Assembly: GCA_017467225.1 (NCBI GenBank)
Contig: JAFTSR010000139.1
Location: 1 to 8,099 of the forward strand
DNA length: 8,099 nt
DNA from: Clostridia bacterium
Lineage (GTDB): Bacteria; Bacillota_A; Clostridia; Oscillospirales; CAG-272
Direction: 5' to 3'
Both the position numbers and the translations under genes were made by a program. Below are positions 1 to 4,576 of this stretch, piece by piece. Every line of letters starts with the position of its first letter. Within the stretch, counting starts at the first letter, position 1. The notes under the pieces are model-generated. The model saw nothing but the letters and a program-made list of their open reading frames with translations. It had not been told where the DNA came from and searched no databases.

Positions 1-199
1 AAAACTCGCCCAAAGTAATCTCAAAACCATCACAGAGTTTTTTAATTGGGACAACTCCCGGATTTTGGCTTTCGCCGTTCAAAATGCTTTTTATGGTAGC
101 TTGTGGAACAGCAGATATGGTGCTGAGCTTATTTGCTGTGATTTTCCGTTCGCGGCACAGTTCATGGATTCTTTCCGCAATCGCTTCGCGCGTATTCAT
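1..199 (-). CDS. Xre-family HTH regulator, 3' end cut by window edge
   Basis: Reading leftwards from an ATG at 199-197, an open frame runs to base 1 without a stop, giving 66 codons. The protein starts MNTREAIAERIHELCRERK and continues with a typical Cro/C1 helix-turn-helix: ITANKLSTISAVPQATIKSI (helices 2-3), then a wing and helix 4 with KKLCDGFEITLGEF. This order (RIxxLCxERxIT.NxLxxxSGVPQxTxxSIL) is known from small Xre/HTH_3 DNA-binding proteins, so it should bind an operator as a dimer. The start is supported by a purine-rich AGGGA about 7 nt upstream. Two inverted repeats lie upstream (224-280) and could be its own operator. The C-terminus is missing, so any extra domain, such as a peptidase or sensor, is unknown. 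The family call is firm; target and role are unknown. Confidence 0.85.
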   Translation of the reverse strand, partial: MNTREAIAERIHELCRERKITANKLSTISAVPQATIKSILNGESQNPGVVPIKKLCDGFEITLGEF

Positions 200-223
200 G
201 CAATCCCTCGTTCCTTCGGTTGA

Positions 224-280
224 TTTATCACTACTTATGATAAACCAAACTCTGCCACTATATTAGTGATTATTCACTAA
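224..280. promoter_or_regulatory. two inverted repeats, candidate Xre operators
   Basis: TTTATCA at 224-230 pairs with TGATAAA at 238-244 (7-bp arms, 7-nt spacer). TTAGTGA at 263-269 pairs with TCACTAA at 274-280 (7-bp arms, 4-nt spacer). The word ATCACTA appears in both, in opposite orientations (227-233 and the complement of 264-270). They lie 25-81 nt upstream of the Xre start at 199, where autoregulatory operators of this family usually sit. No clean -35/-10 pair for that gene is visible. A role as operator is inference. Confidence 0.45.
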
Positions 281-334
281 TTCCGCTTGAAAAAGTAAAA
301 AATATGTGCTATATTCGGTATTTCGTTTCAAGAA

Positions 335-367
335 AGAATCAAATTCTTCTCTAACGCTCAGAATGAC
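335..367 (-). repeat. degenerate copy of GTCATTCTGAGCG repeat
   Basis: Read on the minus strand from 367, this begins GTCATTCTGAGCG, identical to the first 13 bases of the better copies at 1780 and 3907. It then diverges but keeps a GAAGAAT block before a GATTC end. It sits just beyond the terminator of the second Xre gene. It looks like an eroded member of the same dispersed intergenic family. Confidence 0.45.
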
Positions 368-375
368 AATACCCC

Positions 376-419
376 GAAAAAACAACGAGGCGTGGTATCC
401 AAACGGATACTCACGCCTC
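376..419 (-). terminator. rho-independent terminator of the second Xre gene
   Basis: On the minus strand GAGGCGTG (419-412) pairs with CACGCCTC (394-387), and GTATCC (410-405) with GGATAC (400-395). There is one bulged base at 411 and a 4-nt loop. The hairpin is followed by GTTGTTTTTTC. The 5' arm overlaps the end of the gene, including its TGA stop at 413-411. Confidence 0.85.
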
Positions 420-620
420 TTCTTTTGTGTATTGAATAATATCTGATATATCACAGTCCAACGCCGCACAAATACGGTCTAATACATAACCGTCATATCT
501 AACCACTTGATTCTTATAATATTTATCCACGATCGGGTATTGAATGCCACTTATTTTAGCCAACTGGTATCGTGTCATATTTCGCTGCTGCAAGGCGCGA
601 TCTAATGTCAATTTAATCAC
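411..620 (-). CDS. small Xre/Cro-type HTH regulator (HTH_26-like), 69 aa
   Basis: The product begins MIKLTLDRALQQRNMTRYQ and continues with LAKISGIQYPIVDKYY, a helix-turn-helix, then LDRICAALDCDISDIIQYT. This is the full length and layout of the small Cro/C1-type HTH_26 family (IxxxLDxxLxxxxMTxYxLAKxSGI ... LxxICxxLxCxxxDII). I place the start at GTG 620-618 because AGAGGTG lies about 6 nt upstream. A GTG at 629 would overlap that Shine-Dalgarno sequence. The gene is divergent from the methyltransferase gene, and the two promoters share their -35 region, the classic arrangement for a controller protein of a restriction-modification or defence unit. A small DNA-binding dimer acting on the 640-734 interval is the likely role, by inference. 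A hairpin terminator closes the gene. Confidence 0.88.
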   Translation of the reverse strand: MIKLTLDRALQQRNMTRYQLAKISGIQYPIVDKYYKNQVVRYDGYVLDRICAALDCDISDIIQYTKEEA

Positions 621-639
621 TCTATTCACCTCTGACTAT

Positions 640-668
640 ATTTTAGTAGAGATATAATTTATTGACAA
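640..668 (-). promoter_or_regulatory. promoter of the second Xre gene
   Basis: On the minus strand TTGTCA (668-663) and TAAAAT (645-640) are separated by 17 nt and lie just upstream of the Shine-Dalgarno sequence and GTG start. The -35 box overlaps the forward TTGACA at 662-667 on the other strand, so RNA polymerase could probably not occupy both promoters at once. Confidence 0.6.
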
Positions 669-690
669 TTGCCCCAATAAGTAATATAAT
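662..690 (+). promoter_or_regulatory. consensus sigma-A promoter of the methyltransferase unit
   Basis: TTGACA (662-667) and TATAAT (685-690) match both consensus boxes exactly, with a 17-nt spacer. Transcription would start near 697, leaving a leader of about 54 nt before the ATG at 751. A promoter this strong in front of a methyltransferase suggests repression, and a long inverted repeat begins on its -10 box. Confidence 0.85.
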
Positions 691-734
691 CTTATAATAA
701 TATAATTATACATGAATATTATTATAAGATTATA
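685..734. repeat. perfect 19-bp inverted repeat over -10 box and start site
   Basis: Bases 685-703 are the exact reverse complement of 716-734, with a 12-nt centre. The left arm begins with the TATAAT box. An outer pair, CCCCAA 672-677 and TTGGGG 737-742, extends the symmetry, and the right member overlaps the ribosome-binding region GGGGTG. The left arm lies mostly upstream of the expected transcription start, so most of the symmetry acts at DNA level, most simply as an operator. Confidence 0.85.
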
Positions 735-750
735 CTTTGGGGTGAATGGG

Positions 751-1775
751 ATGGCGAATAACAGCAATTTAAATCAAGCGAACAAAGCAAAAAAGATGAG
801 TTTTATACGCAGCTTTCGGATATTGAGGCGGAGCTGAAGCATTACCGGCAGCACTTCGCCGGCAAGACTGTGCTGTGCAACTGCGACGATCCGTTTGAAA
901 GCAACTTCTTTAAGTATTTTGCGATGAACTTCAATTATCTGGGACTGAAAAAACTGATCGCCACTTGCTACAGTGGCTCGCCGGTGGTAGGTGGGGAGTT
1001 TGACCAACTTTCGCTGTTTTCGGTACACGGTGCCGCAGCCGAGACGTTAAGCCGTTACCCCTATAAGATCGAGATCACCGAGGTGCGCGATCTCAACGGC
1101 GACGGTGCAGTGGACTTGGTGGACGTGCAGTTTTTGATCCGTACCGGCAAAAACGTGCTGACACTGTTGCAGGGCAACGGCGATTTTCGCTCGGATGAGT
1201 GTATCGCCTTGCTGAAGGAAGCAGACATCGTGGTGACCAATCCACCGTTTTCGCTGTTCCGCGAATACGTGGCGCAATTGATGAAATATGAGAAGAAGTT
1301 TTTAATTATAGGAAATCAAAACGCCATTACATATAAGGAAATATTTCCTCTAATAAAAGAAAATAAGGTGTGGCTCGGGTATGGGTTTAAGGGGAATGTG
1401 GCATTTTTTAAGAGTCCTTATGAGGATTATGCAGTTTCTTCGCAGCACAAAGCTGGTTTAATCCGTGTTTCCGGCGTGATGTGGTATACCAACTTGGATC
1501 ATAAGAAACGACACGAAAAGCTCGAATTATATAAAAAATATACACCTGAAGAATATCCGAAATACGATAATTACGATGCGATCAACGTGGATAAAACCAC
1601 CGATATTCCCGAAGATTATTTCGACGCCATGGGCGTGCCAATTACGTTTTTAGACAAGCATGACCCTGATCAGTTTGAGATAGTTAAATTTAGAAAAGGT
1701 GATGACGAAAAAGATTTATGCATTAACGGGAAATGCCCATATTTTAGAATAATCATAAGAAGGATATTGCTGTGA
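751..1775 (+). CDS. EcoRI-family adenine-specific DNA methyltransferase, frame broken near the N-terminus
   Basis: Predicted to transfer a methyl group from S-adenosylmethionine to adenine N6 in a specific DNA site. From ATG 751 (GGGGTG 6 nt upstream) the frame reads MANNSNLNQANKAKK; a -1 shift at 789-795 then continues DEFYTQLSDIEAELKHYRQHFAG to the TGA at 1773, 341 aa in all. Without the shift, translation stops at 835-837 after 28 aa. Family signs are the N-terminal KKDEFYTQ block, LCNCDDPFESNFFKYF, an acidic DLNGDGAVDLVD segment, the catalytic motif IV DIVVTNPPFSLFREY (NPPF at 164-167 of the shifted product) and a C-terminal block GVPITFLDKHDPDQF. Length and ends fit a complete family member. 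The only in-frame start downstream (GTG 870) would discard DEFYTQ and has no good ribosome site. The break may be programmed, phase-variable, a mutation or a sequencing error. The DUF262-HNH gene follows in the same direction. Confidence 0.85.
789..795 (+). other. A AAA AAG slippery heptamer at the frame break
   Basis: In the frame opened at 751 the codons are GCA AAA AAG, so A-AAA-AAG lies in the exact phase of the canonical bacterial -1 site, as known from dnaX. Re-pairing one base back makes the next codon GAT at 795 and opens the full methyltransferase. A weak stem follows (CAGCT 810-814 with AGCTG 832-836), rather far downstream, and no internal Shine-Dalgarno stimulator is visible upstream. 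Loss of one A from an A7 run would give the same picture. Confidence 0.5.
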
Positions 1776-1779
1776 CCCC

Positions 1780-1824
1780 GTCATTCTGAGCGAAGCGAAG
1801 AATCCGTTCTCCTTACGAACGGAT
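1780..1824 (+). repeat. dispersed intergenic repeat, copy A
   Basis: The element starts five bases after the methyltransferase stop. Its first 29 bases (1780-1808, beginning GTCATTCTGAGCGAAGCG) are identical to the complement of 3879-3907. It contains a hairpin, ATCCGTTC (1802-1809) with GAACGGAT (1817-1824). It separates the methyltransferase from the next gene without an obvious T-tract, so read-through is likely. Confidence 0.75.
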
Positions 1825-1858
1825 CGCCGCCTCTACCAAAAACCAAAGGAGATAGAAT

Positions 1859-2998
1859 ATGCAAATTGAGCTCCACGAAATTCCCGTTCGCGCGGTATTC
1901 GACGGCTACGAAAACAACGAGGAGACCGGGCAGGTGGTAGCCTATGGCGGTCGACTCAACGTGCGCCCGGCATATCAGCGCGAATTTGTGTATGATGACA
2001 AAAAGAAGGTCGCTGTTATGCATTCCGTTCTGCACGGATTTCCACTCAACGTGATGTATTGGTCGGAAAATGAGGACGGTACTTATGAGATGCTGGACGG
2101 TCAGCAGCGGACCATTTCTCTTTGCGAGTGGTTGGATAATGGGTATTCGGTGTTTGCCAACCCGGCTTCACCGGCCACTCCGTATTACGCCCACACGTCT
2201 CGTGAAATTACCGAGATGGTGTTGGATTATAAGCTGATGATCTATATCTGCAAGGGCAGTGACACCGAAAAGCTGGATTGGTTTAAGATCATCAATATTG
2301 CCGGTGAAAAGCTGACCGACCAGGAGCTGCGAAACGCCATTTATACCGGCGCATGGTTGAGCGACGCCAAAAAATATTTCAGCAAAAATCAATGCATTGC
2401 GTACCGCATCGGTGAGCGGTATATGAGCGGCACGCCCATTCGACAGGATTATCTGGAAAAGGTGTTGTTGTGGATCGCGGCGGCAGAGAACAAAACCATC
2501 GAACAATACATGGCTGAGCATCAGCACGACACGCACGCCACGCCACTGAAGCAATATTTCAAATCGGTGATCGATTGGGTGGAGCTGGTGTTCCCGGTTT
2601 ACCGCGCCAAGCTGATGAAAGGGCTGGAGTGGGGCTTGCTATACAATGAGTTTGGCAACAAGGTATACGACCCGAACGCCCTTGAAGGGGATATCAGGCA
2701 GTTGCTGCAAGACGACGACGTCACCAAGCAAAAGGGCGTTTACGAATATCTGCTCAGCGGCAAGACGCGCGAAAAGGCATTGTCTATCCGGCAGTTTACG
2801 GAAAACGAGCGGCGAACGCTGTATGAACGACAGGGCGGTATCTGCCCGATGTGCGCGGCAGAAGGTAATGCCCGTCGGTGGGAAATTGAAGAGATGCACG
2901 CCGATCACAAATTGCCGTGGAGTCGCGGCGGTCATACCGTTTTGGAGAACGGACAGATGCTATGCCGTGAGCATAATCTGCAAAAATCGGATAAATAA
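1859..2998 (+). CDS. DUF262 protein with C-terminal HNH nuclease, probable restriction component
   Basis: A 379-aa two-domain protein. Residues about 1-165 match DUF262 (GmrS-like, ParB/sulfiredoxin fold): RPAYQREFVYDDKKK (36-50), HGFPLNVMYW (59-68), MLDGQQRTISL (78-88, the DGQQR nucleotide-binding motif) and INIAGEKLTDQELRNA (145-160). A mostly helical middle follows. The C-terminus is a compact HNH domain: CPMC (329-332), HADHKLPWSRGG (347-358), ENGQMLCREHN (363-373). C329, C332, C369 and H372 fit a zinc site, and H350 fits the catalytic base. In known GmrSD-type enzymes DUF262 hydrolyses nucleotides and controls cleavage by the partner nuclease. Here the nuclease domain is classical HNH rather than DUF1524. 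ATG 1859 follows AAAGGAG by 7 nt. Its place behind an adenine methyltransferase suggests the cutting arm of a restriction-modification-like system (inference). Confidence 0.9.
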   Translation: MQIELHEIPVRAVFDGYENNEETGQVVAYGGRLNVRPAYQREFVYDDKKKVAVMHSVLHGFPLNVMYWSENEDGTYEMLDGQQRTISLCEWLDNGYSVFANPASPATPYYAHTSREITEMVLDYKLMIYICKGSDTEKLDWFKIINIAGEKLTDQELRNAIYTGAWLSDAKKYFSKNQCIAYRIGERYMSGTPIRQDYLEKVLLWIAAAENKTIEQYMAEHQHDTHATPLKQYFKSVIDWVELVFPVYRAKLMKGLEWGLLYNEFGNKVYDPNALEGDIRQLLQDDDVTKQKGVYEYLLSGKTREKALSIRQFTENERRTLYERQGGICPMCAAEGNARRWEIEEMHADHKLPWSRGGHTVLENGQMLCREHNLQKSDK

Positions 2999-3005
2999 AA
3001 CGCAA

Positions 3006-3046
3006 GCAACGCATGGCCCATTTGAGCAATGCGTTGCGATATTTTT
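3006..3046. terminator. bidirectional terminator between convergent transcripts
   Basis: GCAACGCAT (3006-3014) pairs perfectly with ATGCGTTGC (3029-3037) around a 14-nt loop. On the plus strand it is followed by GATATTTTTAT, ending the DUF262-HNH transcript. On the minus strand it is followed by TTGCGTTTTATTT, which could end the small-ORF RNA arriving from 3642. Confidence 0.75.
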
Positions 3047-3078
3047 ATAAAAGTTTTTAAAGTTTGTTTTTTCAGCAG

Positions 3079-3156
3079 CCGGTGCTTCCGTCCTTTTTCG
3101 GAAACGTGTTTTCAGCTGCACCGGATCGTTTTTTACCGATAGGCTTTTTGGCCTAT
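3079..3156 (-). other. 3' stem-loops of the minus-strand RNA
   Basis: CCGGTGC (3079-3085) pairs with GCACCGG (3118-3124), enclosing a second stem TTCCG (3086-3090)/CGGAA (3099-3103). Next to it ATAGGC (3139-3144) pairs with GCCTAT (3151-3156), extended by ACCG (3135-3138) with CGGT (3163-3166). On the plus strand the large hairpin is followed by ATCGTTTTTT, so it could also act as a second plus-strand terminator. Confidence 0.5.
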
Positions 3157-3221
3157 AACGTCCGGTTGGTTATTCAGTTTTGCTACTGACTGTTTGGAAC
3201 GGAACCTTCACCTCGGGCTCC

Positions 3222-3373
3222 CTACCGATAGTGCATCGGACTGTCTCCTCTCAAGTTATTCCTTGACCAGACCTCTTACGGGACACCATACAATCATCTT
3301 CATAACGCATCATCCTTTCTATCTGTCAGGGTGATATTCGTATTCGATGTCAGCGCATGGGACTCATTCCTTT
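3222..3373 (-). repeat. tandem unit 2 (distal) of the micro-ORF RNA
   Basis: Minus-strand order: AAAGGAATGAGTCCC then ATG CGC TGA (3358-3350); AAAGGATGATGCGTT then a 15-codon ORF (3303-3256); AGGAGACAGTCCG then ATG CAC TAT CGG TAG (3236-3222). All three blocks recur in unit 1 in the same order at nearly the same spacing. Confidence 0.8.
3256..3303 (-). CDS. 15-aa peptide MKMIVWCPVRGLVKE
   Basis: ATG 3303 follows AAAGGA (3318-3313) by 9 nt and the ORF ends at TAA 3258-3256. It matches the upstream paralogue at 3478-3525 in 12 of 15 residues. Within the coding part the Arg, Leu and Lys codons near the end differ only synonymously (AGA/CGA, CTG/CTT, AAG/AAA), which suggests selection on the peptide. 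It is too short for family recognition, with no signal peptide or membrane segment. It could be a leader peptide, a functional micro-peptide, or only the trace of a conserved RNA element. Confidence 0.45.
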   Translation of the reverse strand: MKMIVWCPVRGLVKE

Positions 3374-3449
3374 TAGTCAAATTTGTATTTGATCGGCTTT
3401 ACGCAAAAGCCTGTCGTACTTTTACTCTGTCAGCGGGACCTCCGCATAC

Positions 3450-3597
3450 TTAACCCATTGGACCGTCTCCTGTAATGTTATTCTTTGACAAGACCTCGCA
3501 GGGGCCTTTGTACAATCATCTTCATAACGCATCATCCTTTCTTTCGGATCACGGTGCGTACGATACAAGGTGATTAGTACACGGGACTCATTCCTTT
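3450..3597 (-). repeat. tandem unit 1 (proximal) of the micro-ORF RNA
   Basis: Minus-strand order: AAAGGAATGAGTCCC then GTG TAC TAA (3582-3574); AAAGGATGATGCGTT then a 15-codon ORF (3525-3478); AGGAGACGGTCCA then ATG GGT TAA (3458-3450). The block around the second start is identical to unit 2 over about 30 bases, whereas the linkers have little similarity. Confidence 0.8.
3478..3525 (-). CDS. 15-aa peptide MKMIVQRPLRGLVKE
   Basis: ATG 3525 follows AAAGGA (3540-3535) by 9 nt and the ORF ends at TAA 3480-3478. It is the promoter-proximal member of the pair. Differences from the distal copy are Q/W, R/C and L/V plus three silent changes. The net charge is positive (MK start, two Arg, two Lys). 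I do not recognise the peptide. Confidence 0.45.
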   Translation of the reverse strand: MKMIVQRPLRGLVKE

Positions 3598-3648
3598 CTT
3601 TCGTATTCTTGTCAACTTCTCTTGTGACTCTCTCTTCTCTGTGGCTTT

Positions 3649-3677
3649 ATTGTAGCACATCTTTTGAGCTTTGTCAA
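3649..3677 (-). promoter_or_regulatory. consensus sigma-A promoter of the minus-strand RNA
   Basis: On the minus strand TTGACA (3677-3672) and TACAAT (3654-3649) are spaced by 17 nt. Transcription would start near 3642. Its strength fixes the strand of the 3006-3642 element. The promoter diverges from the plus-strand promoter at 3764. Confidence 0.85.
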
Positions 3678-3763
3678 TAGAAAGTTTCAACATTTTTATA
3701 ATTTTTTAGATACTTTTACTATACGCGCTGTATAACGCCGCAAAAATAATTGTGCTGGCGGTC

Positions 3764-3792
3764 TTGACGATACAGCAGAAAGCGGGTAAAAT
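3764..3792 (+). promoter_or_regulatory. promoter of the DUF1292 pair
   Basis: TTGACG (3764-3769) and TAAAAT (3787-3792) have a 17-nt spacer. The start site would be near 3799, giving a leader of about 165 nt that contains the composite repeat 3830-3907. The rest of 3680-3960 shows no gene. Confidence 0.65.
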
Positions 3793-3829
3793 AGTAATGC
3801 GGCCGTAAGGTGATGCCGTTATGTTTACA

Positions 3830-3907
3830 CCGTCATTGCGAGGGTGCGTAGCGCCCGTGGCAATCCGTCCCCGGAGAAAACGGATTCTTCGCTTCGCTCA
3901 GAATGAC
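3830..3907. repeat. composite palindromic intergenic repeat, copy B
   Basis: It has two abutting halves in opposite orientation. Bases 3830-3867 start CCGTCATTGCGAGG and end GGCAATCCG. Bases 3879-3907 are the inverted 29-bp copy of 1780-1808 and end in AATGAC. The outer ends GTCATT and AATGAC and the inner CAATCCG/CGGATT let the whole element fold on itself. The first half has a diverged inverted counterpart at 7476-7513. It resembles REP/MITE-like intergenic elements. Confidence 0.75.
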
Positions 3908-3963
3908 AGCCTTATAAGCCGACGTGCCGCTCTATATTCCAAATATTAAAGGAGATTTCCCCC

Positions 3964-4281
3964 ATGGCTTATGATGAATACGGTCCCGATATCATTTCGG
4001 TTACCGACGAAGACGGCGTGGTGCACGAATTCGAGTGCCTCGACCGCATTGAAACCGAGGACGGCAAGCGCTACGTCGCGTTGGTGCCGTGCTATGACAA
4101 TCCGTCCGATCTGGTCAACGACGACGGCGAGCTGATCATTCTGCGCGTCGAGGAAGAGGAAGACGGCGAATCCTATCTCGTGCCAATTGAGGACGAAGAG
4201 GAATACGAGGAGATCGCCGAGATCTTCGAGGAACGCCTCAACGAGTATTACGAGATCGCAGACGACGAAGACGAGGAGTGA
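3964..4281 (+). CDS. DUF1292 (YrzB-family) acidic protein, first copy
   Basis: A 105-aa, strongly acidic protein of the DUF1292 family. It shows the typical order: ISVTDEDGVVHEFECLDRIETEDGKRYVALVP, then ELIILRVEEEEDGESYLVPIEDEEEYEEIAEIFEERLNEYYE (here described by position: core strand-rich part 8-60, closing helix from about 75). The family's function is unknown; in many Firmicutes a yrzB-type gene lies near the Holliday-junction resolvase gene yrrK. Here it stands apart. AAAGGAG ends 9 nt before ATG 3964. It is followed, 5 nt after its stop, by a paralogue whose Shine-Dalgarno sequence is formed by its own last Glu codons (GAGGAG), so the two are probably translationally coupled. The C-terminal tail is almost all Asp/Glu. 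Confidence 0.9.
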   Translation: MAYDEYGPDIISVTDEDGVVHEFECLDRIETEDGKRYVALVPCYDNPSDLVNDDGELIILRVEEEEDGESYLVPIEDEEEYEEIAEIFEERLNEYYEIADDEDEE

Positions 4282-4286
4282 TCCCC

Positions 4287-4571
4287 ATGGCTAAGCACAG
4301 CAACGAGCCGGAGTCGGTGGTGCTCACCGACGAAAACGGCAACGAGCGCGAATGCATCTGCATCGACCGCCTGACCATCGACGGCGTGATCTACGTGGCG
4401 CTGATCGACGGCGAATGCGAGGCCGGCGAATATTTCATGATGCGTATCGAGTCGGAGGGTGACGACGGCACCATGCTGCAGCCCATCGAATCGGACGAGG
4501 AATACGAGCGCAGTGGGTTGATCTTCAATGAGCACCTCATGCAGCTGTACGGCGAGGGCACCGAGGAATAA
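4287..4571 (+). CDS. DUF1292 (YrzB-family) protein, second copy
   Basis: A 94-aa paralogue of the preceding protein. It shares VVLTDENGNERECICIDRL, IYVALIDG, and the closing LQPIESDEEYERSGLIFNEHL, matching PIEDEEEYEEIAEIFEERL in copy one. ATG 4287 is preferred over the in-frame GTG at 4278, because GAGGAG (4273-4278) then lies 8 nt upstream and the overlap with the previous gene disappears. Lower acidity and two Cys in the CICID segment set it apart from copy one. It is likely co-transcribed from the promoter at 3764. The function is unknown, but a tandem pair suggests a duplicated, perhaps hetero-oligomeric, small protein. Confidence 0.88.
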   Translation: MAKHSNEPESVVLTDENGNERECICIDRLTIDGVIYVALIDGECEAGEYFMMRIESEGDDGTMLQPIESDEEYERSGLIFNEHLMQLYGEGTEE

Positions 4572-4576
4572 GCTTT

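Larger units (their letters stand above)
3006..3642 (-). ncRNA. candidate structured RNA with tandem micro-ORF units
   Basis: No ORF of useful length exists on either strand between 2999 and 3963. The minus strand has a perfect sigma-A promoter at 3649-3677 and a terminator hairpin at 3037-3006, defining a transcript of about 640 nt. The transcript holds two related units about 222 bp apart (3597-3450 and 3373-3222) whose translation-start blocks are conserved while the linkers have diverged. Between and after the units are stems: GGCTTT/AAAGCC (3405-3389 region), TCAAAT/ATTTGA, ATAGGC/GCCTAT (3139-3156) and a larger hairpin at 3079-3124. The size is in the range of large bacterial structured RNAs such as ROOL, but I do not recognise a specific family and make no such call. 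It could be a regulatory RNA, a ribosome-binding decoy, or an mRNA for tiny peptides. Confidence 0.6.

Noticed and set aside
263..469. Minus-strand ORF of 68 codons after the second Xre gene
   Set aside because: It starts inside the Xre gene in another frame and runs through the terminator hairpin and the eroded repeat.
1090..1135. Dockerin-like DLNGDGAVDLVD segment as a fused cellulosome domain
   Set aside because: Only one short acidic stretch is present, without the second dockerin repeat; I believe it belongs to the methyltransferase family itself.
870..1775. GTG 870 as the true start of the methyltransferase
   Set aside because: It would remove the family's N-terminal DEFYTQ block, which is well encoded just upstream, and it lacks a ribosome site; the promoter and ATG at 751 fit better with a frame break.
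2646..3050. Plus-strand ORF of 134 codons overlapping the HNH end
   Set aside because: It is an out-of-frame shadow of the DUF262-HNH gene and passes into the terminator.
3222..3597. CRISPR array or tRNA cluster as explanation of the repeated blocks
   Set aside because: There are only two units with long unequal internal blocks, no regular spacers and no cloverleaf; the conserved parts are translation starts.
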